Shown piece by piece: positions 1 through 10,208 of a DNA stretch of 29,299 bases. The notes under the pieces were generated by a model. The model had not been told where the DNA came from, made no database searches, and saw only the letters and a list, made by a program, of their open reading frames with translations. The stretch's first letter is position 1. The number at the start of each line of letters is the position of its first letter. Source of the stretch: Krasilnikovozyma curviuscula (Eukaryota; Basidiomycota; Tremellomycetes; Cystofilobasidiales; Mrakiaceae). The stretch spans positions 1 through 29,299 of the forward strand of contig MVAQ01000251.1 of the NCBI GenBank assembly GCA_014825775.1. Reading direction: 5' to 3'. The translations under genes and the position numbers were made by a program.

Positions 1-345
1 GCTTTCCAAGAGGTATGGAATGAATATGGGTGGGAAGAGATGGATCCAAAAGGGGCATTTAGATGCAGAAGTCGACTGTTCTTTGGGTCTGGCTGTGAAC
101 ACCTCAACATCGACGCTTTGTTGATCGATTTCGTCGAGAAGGTGGAGAAATCCAGGCAGATCGAGACTTCGATGTCGAGGGCGATGGCTGAAATTCTACA
201 GCTGAAGTGGTTTTTTTATAACAATACTAGGAAGGACGTTTCGCCAGAAAACTTGTTTGAGAATGCTTGTGAGGACTTCGAGATCAGACTGGGAAATGCG
301 GCGAAGATGAAGGAGAAGAGTAGCTTCTTTGATGGCACGTGGTGA
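1..345 (+). CDS. 3' end of an unrecognised protein-coding gene (partial)
   Basis: The reading frame is open from the first base of the window to a TGA at 343-345, giving the last 114 residues of a protein whose start lies outside. I do not recognise the family. The visible part is charged and probably helical. It holds an aromatic stretch around LQLKWFFYNN, several Lys/Glu-rich segments, and ends in FFDGTW. There is no membrane segment and no obvious catalytic motif. A 3' exon rather than a chance frame is favoured by its length, its position just upstream of a well-supported plus-strand gene, and the lack of a better frame here. A splice acceptor within the first few bases cannot be excluded, so the first residues are uncertain. 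Confidence 0.45.
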   Translation, partial: AFQEVWNEYGWEEMDPKGAFRCRSRLFFGSGCEHLNIDALLIDFVEKVEKSRQIETSMSRAMAEILQLKWFFYNNTRKDVSPENLFENACEDFEIRLGNAAKMKEKSSFFDGTW

Positions 346-645
346 ACGATTTCTGGTCCCATTTTTATCTTGTGTGTTACCATGATGGGAACAACTTTCT
401 TGGTCCTGCCCTGCAGATACGACGCAAGGTGCTGCGTAGAGCCAACTGTTGTCCTGACCGACGCCCTTGACGCTCATCCTACGACTCAATGCAAACGAGC
501 ATCAGAGCTGAGGTGAACTAAGACTGGAACTGAGTAGGAGATGGTCAGAGCGACAGCGCCGCCACTGGGTGAGCACGCCTTTGGGACACCGTGTGGGACA
601 CTTTTTTTGCTAACCACAACGCACTGGACTCTGTTAGTCATCAAG
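346..645. other. Intergenic region: 3' flank of the first gene and promoter of the cystinosin gene
   Basis: About 300 bases with no supportable gene. Short frames occur on both strands but have no family resemblance and no matching splice structure. The segment should hold the terminator of the upstream gene and the promoter and 5' UTR of the cystinosin-like gene, whose ATG is at 646. I see no clear TATA box. Confidence 0.5.
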
Positions 646-1863
646 ATGGCTGGGTTTTGGGGTGTAGTGTCTGAAGCAGTGAGTGGTTACAGGTCCCTTA
701 GGAGGCACCTAATGCTGACTAAATACACTGAACTGAACTTCTGAACTTCTTCAGCTGGGTCTGATTTACTTCTCAGCTTGGTCTCTTTCTTTCTATCCTC
801 AGCTGCTGCTGAACTTCAGGCGAAAATCGTAAATAACCACCTTCAAGAGCTCAAATTGTCCATATGTAGGAACTGAACTAAGGCTCGCATTCTTTGTTTT
901 CCAGAACGGCCGGCTTTTCTCAGACCTTTGCTACCTTGAACCCCATCGGATTCCTGTCCCTCTCGATATACTCTCTGTCACTGGCCTATAGTCCTCTCAT
1001 TCGAAGGGAGTACAAGGAGCGGTTTGGGGGCACAGAAGGTGCCTCCGTCTCCAACTGGGACATAGGCTTCGCAACTCATGTCAGGCCGATTCTCTTCCTG
1101 TGTTTCTAGTTGTTCGATTTCAATTGGCAGCTAAATCCTGCAATTTTGAATCCTTCCCAGGCTTTCGTGCTGAGCAGCTTGACGTTTGGTCAAACGATCT
1201 GGTATCGCTTCTATCCGTCGTCGCCCACCGCACCAGCACCAGAGAAGCTCTCGTTGTTTGCACGAGTGTTCCTTGTGGTGACAGTACTATTAGGCGTAGC
1301 TGTCGCTCTTCTTCCCAATTTTGAGCTGCTAGACTTTGTTTTCTACTTATCATACGTCAAGGTGTGTCTTCCGCCTCCACCTCTCATTTTCTCTAATCAC
1401 CTAAATGAACTCCCTCTTTTGAAATGTTTCAGCTCTCAATAACCGTTTCCAAATATGTTCCTCAAATTATCCTCAACGCCCGGCTTAAAGACACGACAGG
1501 CTTCTCAATTGCGGTTATTCTTTTGGATTTGGTCGGTGGCACCCTTTCGCTCTTGCAGTTGATTATAGACGTGGTGATCAGAAATAGAGAGAGTATCACT
1601 CTGATCTGGACTAGGAACCCTGGAAAGTTGTGAGTTATTACTGCCACGCTCCGTTGGCACTGAGAAAATATCATGTTGACACATCTCCTTTATCTGTTAG
1701 TGCCTTGTCAATGTTGACTTTCCTCTTCGATGGCATCTTCATCTTTCAGCACTACGTCCTCTACCCACCATCGTCTAATCTTGAGAAGACAACTGCTGCT
1801 GTGGACGAGAGGAGCGCGCTGTTGGATGACGAGGAATCAGCCCCCGCAGGCTACACAATTTAG
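646..1863 (+). CDS. ERS1: Cystinosin-family vacuolar/lysosomal cystine transporter (PQ-loop protein, Ers1-like)
   Basis: Six exons: 646-678, 755-828, 905-1079, 1161-1361, 1433-1629, 1701-1863, giving 280 residues in consistent phase. The family exports cystine from the lysosome or vacuole with protons and has seven membrane helices. Both PQ-loop motifs are present: FYPQLLLN at about residues 23-30 and VPQIILN at about 170-176. Acidic residues aligning with the proton/cystine-coupling aspartates of human cystinosin appear as D88 (in WDIGF) and D193 (in LLDLVGG). A Lys after the second PQ loop (K180) is also kept. The GG.LSLLQ segment and the FDG.FI.QHYVLY last helix are typical. The cytosolic tail carries an acidic dileucine, E263 to L267-L268, and ends in GYTI. 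The first exon codes only 11 residues; its ATG is chosen because it joins in phase to the first helix. All five introns are about 70-80 nt. Confidence 0.9.
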
Positions 1864-3111
1864 ATTGAATACGATCAGCCAAATTAGAAGAGTTCGGCCG
1901 ACGCCCATAATTTTGTAAAGCATCGTTAACCAATCTGAGCGCAGTCCTATGAACGGCGTATACGTGCGTGCAAGGGATCGCAGGTTCAAATAGCCGGTGC
2001 TATCTACCTCTTGCCCTGTGCTACCGAGCCTATCACACCCCACCGAGCCCCTTTGAAAGAGACCCTCCTGCTATCACACCCCCCTGGAAGACTTGCACTG
2101 GTCATATGCCATTCAACGCGTGTTGCTTTCCTCGCTCGTATAAGGGTGGTGACGTTTTATTGACTGTCTTTTGATAAGATTTTTATTTTCGTTCAAGTTT
2201 CCATCTCTCTTTATGCTTCACTACCAAAACCTCTACAGGATATTCGACATGCCATAATACGAGTAAGACGACAGGCACGTGGTTCATGCAGTGTGTTCCT
2301 TGGAGTGTTGTCGGTGTTATCCTCCAGGCGAGCTGACAGCTCATGGTCTGGAAGTCAGGTTAGGAAACAATAGTAAACTCCAGTTGAATCGGTTGTGTCT
2401 ATCATTCAAGCTGATATCAACATGAACCGGGGACAATTACGGTCATAACCGTACTTTCTTCTCGTCTGATCTTTCGCAACGTTCAGGAGGGCATTATCCT
2501 GGCATTGTTGTTAACACATTAGCATGTCACTTGAATGGAAAGTAGTGAATATCGTGAATCTTTTTATAGATATCTGTTAGAATTCCCAAGACTTGGATCT
2601 TCTTGATCTCGCACCTGTCTACGAAGCAAGCAGCGAAAGGGCAACAATTTCGTTTCTGTCGGCGATGACTCAATTCCACTTGAAGGGAAGACGGGCGCCG
2701 TTATTTCACAGTGGAAGTCTCCATTCCACTGTCCGAGGAGTCCTGTAGTCTGTCAATAGTGGCAAGCACAAGACGCCCGTTGGCTTTTCGGAGCAAGTGT
2801 TGAACTTTCTCCGCTCCTTCTTCTCCATCTGACTGCTTTCCCACAGGAGACTCGGACCACAAGAGACTCGGATACTCTTCTTTCTATACTCAACTCCTCG
2901 AGAAGGTGAAGCGAGGCCGTGAGTGAGAACCGCGTGTGCTTTTGTTTCTTTGCTCCGGTGCATCGACGGAGTTCCTCCTGCTCCCGCTTCTCGAGCATCG
3001 TAAGTGCATTCCCTTCACATATAGCTATAAAATGCCATACATTTTACTTCTTCTCGAATGTTTGCACCACAGCTTCATCTACTTCGTCGACTTCAGCTTA
3101 TCTCAACTGCC
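1864..3111. other. Long gene-free interval between cystinosin and SDR genes
   Basis: About 1.25 kb, the longest stretch in the window without a supportable gene. It holds the cystinosin 3' UTR on the left and the SDR promoter and 5' UTR on the right. Short frames on both strands (for example minus 2706-2963 and plus 2936-3244) have no family likeness. Two small direct repeats are visible: CTATCACACCCC near 2030 and 2070, and GAGACTCGGA near 2850 and 2866. A T-loop-like string near 1981 does not fold into a tRNA. A non-coding transcript or a very small gene cannot be excluded by eye. Confidence 0.5.
3026..3032 (+). promoter_or_regulatory. Candidate TATA box of the SDR gene
   Basis: The string TATAAAA lies 80 bases upstream of the inferred ATG at 3112, a plausible distance for a fungal TATA element followed by a short 5' UTR. 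This is a sequence match only, and AT-rich strings arise by chance. Confidence 0.3.
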
Positions 3112-4515
3112 ATGCCAGATTCCAAAAGTGAGTGCTTCTTCCTTCGTGACCGCGGTCGTCGCCGTTGAGAGGTTTCGGCCTGTAATGACGTCAGTTGTTT
3201 ATCTTAGCCTTCTTTGGTCAATCCTTTTTCATCCCTTCTCCTGAGTATAAGGAGAAGGACATTCCTTCTCTTGTGGGCAAGGTCATGATCGTGACAGGTA
3301 GGAAACCTTGAAATCTGTTCGTAGTACACTTATCTCCGACAACCTCTCTAACGAAATACTAATTTGTGGTAGGAGGAAACTCTGGAATTGGTCTCCAAAC
3401 TGTCAAAGTCCTTCTCTCCAAAGGCGCCAAGGTTTACATTGCGTCCAGGAACGAGGATAGAGTATTGAAAGCGATCGAAGAACTCAAGATTGCTCTCAAC
3501 AGCCAAAATCTTGATGTTTGCTTTTTAAAGTTGGACCTTGGTGATGTGAAGCAGTGTAGGAGAGCTGCCGCTGAATTTGAAAGGCTTGAAGACAGATTGG
3601 ACACACTATTTAACAATGCGTAAGTTTCTACTCATTCAAACAGGATAGAAGTCCTTGGATAATTACGATGAAGTTGTATTTTCAGGGGCGTTGGGGTGCC
3701 CAAGCCTGAGGCTGTGACGGCTGATGGTATTGAGATCCAACTGGGAACTAATAGTGAGCCCATCTCTCTTTCCCTCTCATCTGGGCTTCTGGAGATGTTC
3801 AAGGTGTCTTCAATGTTTTTATTCCCAGTTCTGGGGACGTTCACATTCACCACTGCTCTTCTACCTCTACTCCTTCGTTCCACCCGCACAGGGGCCTTTC
3901 CACGAGTTGTTACAACTGCGTCATCTTTCCACATGAGCGCTCCTAAGGATGGGTTTAATTTCAATGACAAGTGCGTTAGTTCTACTTGAGACTCATGAAC
4001 TACACCCTAATGATAATATTCTAAAACAAAATCTCCGCCAGAAACCTGGGAGCGAAAGGGCAAACTGATCAATACAACCTCAGTAAACTGGGAAATATTC
4101 AATTCAGCAATGAGTTTTCCAGAAGGTATTCTGAAAAAGGAATATTTTCTGGTAGTCTCAACCCTGGAAACATCAGAACCAATCTGATGAAAAATCTCCC
4201 TGCGCCCGCGAAGATGATGGTGGGTCGACTTTTATTCAGATCTCAGGGGGTTTTCTACTGGCACTGACACCATAATTTCCGAAGTTGGATCTATTCTTAC
4301 TGAAACCAGTTGAACTCGGTGCTCTCACCCAGCTCTACGTTGGCACCTCTCCTTCAATCACTTTGTCGGAATCTGGAAGCTACTTCATCCCTTGGGCCAG
4401 GAAAGGCTTGACAAACCATCCAAAAGCAGGAGATTCAGATCAAGCTGAGAGACTCTGGGAGTGGTGCGAGGCAAATGTCCTCGAGATAACGGGAGAACCT
4501 GCGGTTACAGTTTAA
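3112..4515 (+). CDS. Short-chain dehydrogenase/reductase (retinol-dehydrogenase-like SDR)
   Basis: Seven exons: 3112-3127, 3208-3297, 3373-3619, 3686-3753, 3829-3970, 4042-4219, 4285-4515, giving 323 residues in phase. It is a classical NAD(P)-dependent SDR. The cofactor motif TGGNSGIG is at about residues 35-42 and NNAG at 116-119. A Ser pair in TTASSFH is near 172-173, and the catalytic Tyr and Lys of YNLSK are at 199 and 203. SRNEDR after the second beta strand resembles NADP-preferring members. The C-terminal ELGALTQLYVGTSP segment is typical of the fungal and retinol-dehydrogenase-like branch. The substrate cannot be told from sequence. The first coding exon is only 16 nt (MPDSK plus one base). 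It is chosen because the phase joins perfectly and the resulting lead to the Rossmann fold has normal length. The last acceptor (GAAG before 4285) is pyrimidine-poor but the frame requires it. Confidence 0.85.
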
Positions 4516-4764
4516 ACGTTGCCTTTGTTTACTTTTTTTCTTATCTCAAGCCATTGCTATGCCTCCAAAAATTGATTCGAGTTCCTTGTCAAGCTTCTTA
4601 GTTCTAGACGAAAGCTTAATTTTAAACAATACAATGAAATTGCTATAGAATTTTTCACTTTCTTAAATTGTTTTTGGACAGTAGAAACTTTTCTGGGGGG
4701 AAGGCACAAAGCAGCAGCTATCGGTTACAGTATCGTCCAGCTCCTAGAGAGAAAGGATCGAAGG
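4516..4764. other. Intergenic region between SDR and helicase genes
   Basis: About 250 bases of AT-rich sequence holding the SDR 3' end and the helicase promoter. A short plus-strand frame (4668-4961) overlaps the start of the helicase in another frame and has no support of its own. Confidence 0.5.
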
Positions 4765-7700
4765 ATGGTCTACACGAAGTTTGGTTCCCCTTCTCCGGAA
4801 CCAGCAGCACAATCTCAGCAGTCGAACCAGCAGAAGCAGCTGAATCCGGCGCATCCCAAGAAATCCTCCAATGGTTCGATCGTCAACGGAAACAGCTCCC
4901 AGCCTTTAGCAAACGGCAAGAAGAGGAAGTCTGGACAATATATCAGCTTTCACTCAGATGATTCTGAACCCGAGGACGAAGTACCAGAGAACAGACCAGG
5001 TCCATCCAAGCATTCGGCATTTCCAGCTTCTCCCACGGTTTCGGTATCACTACCTTACCAACCCAATGGTACAGAATACACCAATGGAACTTCAAATGGG
5101 CATGTGAACGGGAAGCTGAAGGGGAAGAGAAAAGCTGATGGCACTGCGGATCTCAGGGATGAGGATTGGCAGAAGCTGAAGGAGGAGAGGCAGAGGCTGC
5201 TCAAAACAAGAAAGGAGCTCCCGGTATGGGCAGGTGAGCCTTAATATCATGACATCTTTCTTTGACTCTTCGTCGGTTTGTTCTTGAGGAAGACAATCGC
5301 TCGTGGTGTCGACAGGGATGAGAATTGACACACGGTCTTTTACTATTTCGATCTTGTTCACCTTCTTCCGGTCCTCAGGTAGAGATTCCATTATCAAGGC
5401 AATCAAAGAGAATGATACCGTTGTGATTCTCGGTGAAACAGGTTCAGGAAAAACGACTCAAATCCCACAGTTCCTCTTCAGCGACAAGGGCGTCTTCTCC
5501 GAGGCACGAATCGCTGTCACTCAGCCCAGAAGAGTTGCAGCAACATCTTTATCAACAAGAGTAGCAGCTGAAGTTGGTACTCACGTTGGCGACAAAGTTG
5601 GTCACTCGGTCAGATTCGATACCAAAGTTGGGTCGCGTACCAGGATAACCTACTTGACGGAGGGAATGTGCGTGAAGGGAATGATGACGGATCCTATGTT
5701 GACGTGAGTAGAGTCAGGCTAGGTTTCACGAGTAATCTTGCTGCGTTTGTACTGACCTCCATATTCATGCTCCTGCGTCGTCATTTGCTTTTTTCTGGCA
5801 CTACAGGCAATATGACATTGTCATTATCGATGAAGCTCACGAACGTAACGTCTCGACTGATATCCTACTCGGCTCTCTGAAACGCATACAGGAAACGAGA
5901 AACAGAACACGACCTCCACCCATTCTTTCTAACGGCACATCTAACGGAACGAACGGATTCTACAAAGAATCTGCAGGAAGAAAAGAAGAAGAAGAAGAGA
6001 CGGAGTACGTTCCTCTCAAAGTTGTGATCATGTCTGCGACATTAGATGCAGAACGATTCAGTGAATTTTTCAATAAGTATGTAGTATCATACTTTTGTTT
6101 GATCAGTTCCTAATCTATTTTCCACGAAGAATGCTCATCAATATTTGCCCTTTTGTTTCTTTTGCTACAGGTGTCCAATTCTCTATGTTCGTGGGCGTCA
6201 ACATCCTGTTTCAACTTATCACCTTCGCCAACCAATTTCCGCTACCAACGATGACTACATCGATGTTGCTCTCCGAGTCTTCTTCCAGATACACACTGCA
6301 TACCCCCTTCCAGGCGACGTTCTCATCTTCATGACTGGTCAAGAAGACATCGATTCTCTCAACCAAAGAATAATTGCTACTGCCAAAAATCTTCCACCAT
6401 CCCACGCCGGTGTTCTCTCAATACCGTTCATGTCCAGTTCAACAGCTCCAGTACAAAAGAAGGTCTTTGATAGCGCTCCTCAAAATACTAGAAAAGTCAT
6501 TCTATCCACCAACGTTGCTGAAACCTCCATCACAATCCCTGGGATCAAATATGTCATAGACACTGGGTTGGCGAAAGTGAAGAAATACCTATGGACAACC
6601 AATGGTTCTGGAATAGACTCACTTAAAGTTGAAAGGATCAGCCGAAGTGCTGCTCTTCAAAGAACTGGTCGTGCTGGTCGAGAGGTATGCAGAGACGCGC
6701 TCACTTTTCTTTACGGAGGGGTGTCTTTGAATATTCACAGCTTTTCTTTACAGGGCCCTGGATCATGCTACAGGCTGTATGCCGAAGAAGAGTTCAAAAA
6801 TATGGACCTATCTCCTCTCCCAGAAATTAAAAGAGTCAATCTCGCACAAGTTGTCCTCCAGCTGAAGAATCTCAACAGTGAGCAACCAGACGATTTCGAT
6901 TGGTTGGATCGACCGGATCCAAACTTCTGTAAGGTTTCAAACTTGAAATCAACCATTATTAACAACTCACTATGCCCTTTGCTGACCCTGGCCATTCCCT
7001 ACTTTAGTGGCCGAATCGCTCATGATTCTTTTCTCCCTGGACGCGCTCGATAAGCAAATGCAGATCACTGACATCGGTAGACGTATTCTCAAATACCCGT
7101 TGGAACCAACTCAGGCTCGAACACTCATCGCTGCTGTGGATCGTGGTTGTGTTGAGGAAATCATTGACATTCTCGCTCTCATCAACGAGGTGCCAATCTT
7201 GGCCGAACCATCAGATCCAGAGAAGAGAGAAGAAGCTGGTGAAGCGCACTTGAAATTCCGTCATCGAGACGGTGATCATCTCACACTCCTCAATGTCCTC
7301 AGAGCATACGAATCTCTTCCCAAGAATGACAAACAGGGAAGGAGAAGCTGGGCGAGGGACAACTTTATTAACGAACGAAACCTGATCAACGCCATCAAAG
7401 CTAGGGACCAATTAAGGGACGAGTGCTTGAAGGAAGGAGTAACTCTCAGATCTAAGTCAGCTAATGGAAGTGCCGGAGACACAGCGAAGGAAGAAGCGGT
7501 TTTGAGGAGTTTGCTCGACGGTGGCTTCATGAAGTGCGCGATCCTCCAGAATGGCGTCTACAAGCAGGTTTTGGGAAACACGGTGAGCTTATTCCATTCC
7601 AAAGTTTGCTCCCATACTGCGATGAACTCTTTGCTGACCCTGGCATCGTCTTCACAGCTTGTCAAAATCCACCCAAGCTCCTCCTTGCACAACAAAAACT

Positions 7701-7893
7701 TACCTGGCATCATCTATTCAGAGCTTGTAAGTCTCATCCTAAACCGTTATATCTTGCACTATACTAATGCATCTTTATCTTACAGGTCCACACGAGCAAC
7801 ACATACGCGCGATGCGTTTCTTACGTGCAGCACAGCTGGATCACAGAGGCCCCACTATATCGATTGAAAGCTGCGGAGGACCTTTCTTCGTAA
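4765..7893 (+). CDS. DHR2: DEAH-box ATP-dependent RNA helicase, Dhr2/DHX33-like
   Basis: Eight exons: 4765-5233, 5379-5703, 5807-6076, 6171-6684, 6754-6928, 7008-7582, 7658-7726, 7786-7893, giving 834 residues. Helicase motifs in order: Walker A GETGSGKT at about 175-182, TQPRR at 204-208, DEAH at 273-276, SAT at 341-343, then STNVAETS and QRTGRAGRE (518-526). The DEAH-specific winged-helix/ratchet region follows, then an OB-fold end with VKIHPSS. The short N-terminus, which runs straight into LPVWAGRD before the core, fits the Dhr2/DHX33 branch, where yeast Dhr2 acts in nucleolar 18S rRNA processing. That branch assignment is from resemblance; other DEAH helicases (Prp22/Prp43 types) are less likely because their extra N-terminal domains are absent. 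The first 156 residues are low-complexity with KKRK and KGKRK basic clusters (possible nuclear signals) and many Asn-Gly pairs. A second NG-rich, Glu-rich insert lies at about 306-330 between DEAH and SAT. The first intron, 145 nt, is longer than its neighbours. Confidence 0.85.
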
Positions 7894-8246
7894 ACTACCT
7901 TTTATCATCACCTCTGGCTTAATCTTCCTCTCTGAAAAATTTATCAGCAGGGCAGCTTTTGAATTACATAGATAATCATTATCTGGGAGTAGGCTATCAA
8001 AATTGTCCAGCATCCCAAGAGTATTACAATGCAAAAAAGTCACAGTAGTGACTCAAAGGCAAGCAGAACTACGTAAGAATTATAGCTACAGGTTATTCAG
8101 CAATGCAAAGATTGTAAATGCAAGGGGTAGGGGGAGGCGCAAAAAGAGCGCATGCGAGTCTATGATGTACGTGATCGATTCAGAGTCATGTATGCAGAGA
8201 AGCAATCAATGTCGTTGCTGATAGGTGTCGTAGGCTTTGGCGGGTG
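7894..8246. other. Convergent 3' flanks of the helicase and CPS1 genes
   Basis: About 350 bases between two tail-to-tail stop codons. It should hold both 3' UTRs and poly(A) signals. Short frames here have no family likeness. I see no tRNA-like or repeated element. Confidence 0.5.
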
Positions 8247-10208
8247 TTATTGAGCATGCCTTGAGTATCCACCTCTGCCGCCTTCCAGATCCATATCCTC
8301 CATTTCTCGCTGAGCCTCGAAGCCAGAAGGATGGTACTGGTTGTTACCCAGAGCTGCTTGTTTTTCATCATCATTCTGTTTCTGGAGTGCTGCTGTAGCT
8401 GTGGCTGGGTCGGCGATACCAGTTCTAGTCCCCCAACTGATGATCGATAAAAGCAGAAGTGGCGCGTCAGTCGCATCGCTTGAGATTAAAAACAGCGGAT
8501 GGGCTAACCCAGTCTCATGCAGAGTGCAAAGAGCGTAAATTTTCATGATCGAGAAGTAGTAGCAGAAGAGAATGTAGGCTGGGACATGAATGATATCTTG
8601 AGGACGGTACCAGAGGTGAGGGAGGAGCTTGGCGGTACGTGTTGCTGTGACCCAGACAATGTACTGAAAGATGAAAGAGACATATATATTAGTATTTAAT
8701 TTACCAATCGAGAAGCAAAACCTCAATGGATCTTGATCTGTGCATACTCACGGAAATGACGATGTTCCTGAGAGAGGGATTAATGGTTTAGCAAACCGCT
8801 CAGAAGAACGAAATTGAGTCGAAATCAGAACTCACCAAGCTGGCAAATGGTAGCCACCATCTTTGACCTCCTTTGTGCTCTTCACAATTAAATACAGCAC
8901 CAAGCAAGGGCCAACCAGTAATGTCAGAGGGTTGAAGAACTTGTCGATCATGGTGTATGCGACGTAAGGGTGGCTTGTCCAAATGTATCTTTCAGTGAAG
9001 ATGGACCTGAGGTCTGACCTCCACGTGTTTCTCGTCCATCGCAGAACCTGCTTCAAGAACCTCCAGTTGGGTTTCATGGTCGATAGTAGCTCAGCCTCTT
9101 TACAGCACTGGATGTAGGTGTTCCAGCCATGGGAGACCATCCAACGGGTGAGGAACTTGTCATCACCAGAGTTGAGGTGGTACTTGCCCAACCAGAGATC
9201 GTTGGTGAAGCCGTGGAGGAAGTCGGGGTCCTTCAGGATGACGGTTCGGTATGCGGCTGTTCGACCAGAGAGGCATGGCACCCCACCATCGATGTGCGTC
9301 GATGCTGCGATCTCAATATTTCGGATCGTCAGCCTGAACGCAGCGAGCACCTCCCAAACTGTCATCTTGTCTCCGACAGGCTGAACGCGCTGGGAAGTCC
9401 CGACACCACCAATCTGCTGATCTTCAAAGCAAGCTAGGACGGTAGGAAGCAGTGTGGGTGGCCAGATAGCATCGTCGTCTGCAAAGACGATGATGTCGGT
9501 CGAGGTGTTGCGGATGCCATGCGACATCTGAAGCCTCTTGTTGGCGAACGGCACTGTCAACACTCGAATCTTCTCAGGATCGACGGCGTTCGCAAGCTCT
9601 TGAAGGGGGCCTAACATTCGTTCTTCAGTGATGATGAGGATCTCCTTAGGGTTACCGACGAGCCAAGAATGGGCTGCCTCTTTGAACTCTTCACCTGCAT
9701 CGATGGTGGGAACAATGATTGTGACGTCTTCCGCCGCGATGTACGTGGGGTTTTCGGGTGTTGGGATAGGAGAGTAGGCAATTGTTGCTAGGATTCGGAT
9801 GATGTACCACAGGTATCGATAGAAACTAAAGCCAGCAAAGTTACCAATGACGCATGGCGCATAGCAATTGGGCCAGGCCAGGTCAGTCACGTATCTTTAC
9901 CAAACTTTTTTTCTCCCTCCGGAAGTGACAAATCTTCACCCCTGTACGGCAGCAGAATCGGAACACTCACCCAATGACACCAAACGGCACGACTGCAGAG
10001 CATCACAGGGAAGAAATTGAGCGTGAGTATCTTTTTGAGGTGTGAAAAGAGGCAGACGAAGTTGCCTGAGCACAAATTGAGACTCACAGACTGGGAACTG
10101 ATCAGATGTGAGATATCTACCATCAAGGGGACAAGTCAGTTACATATATCTCACCCAAGCTTACAAACTAGCGAAAGAAGAACGCGAAGAATCACAGACT
10201 CACAACAT
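8247..10208 (-). CDS. CPS1: Family 2 glycosyltransferase, Cps1/hyaluronan-synthase-like membrane polysaccharide synthase
   Basis: Seven exons on the minus strand, 5' to 3': 10208-10204, 10116-10088, 9992-9971, 9894-8836, 8767-8752, 8663-8509, 8436-8247. All phases agree, giving 491 residues. It is a processive GT2 enzyme: VTIIVPT opens the GT-A fold, DDD is at about 158-160, SGR at 228-230, GDD at 262-264 and QVLRW (the QxxRW motif) at 301-305. This set is shared by hyaluronan, chitin and cellulose synthases. Hydrophobic segments lie at about 9-60 and three or more follow the catalytic part, so it should sit in the membrane and extrude its product. A Gln/Asp-rich soluble tail ends the protein. 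Cryptococcus Cps1 is reported to make hyaluronan; whether this one does is inference. The first coding exon is only 5 nt (ATG TT), chosen because an in-frame TAA lies just upstream and exon 2 has no in-frame ATG. Exon 5 is a 16-nt microexon. Confidence 0.85.

Noticed and set aside
1975..2010. tRNA-like T-loop string (GGTTCAAAT) downstream of cystinosin
   Set aside because: The flanking bases do not form the T stem, and no A box or acceptor stem is found at the right distance.
2706..2998. Two overlapping minus-strand frames of 81-85 codons
   Set aside because: Low-complexity, basic, no family likeness and no splice partners; they lie in the SDR upstream region.
2936..3244. Plus-strand frame of 102 codons overlapping the SDR start
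   Set aside because: It runs in another frame through the first SDR exon and intron; the hydrophobic look comes from T/C-rich leader sequence.
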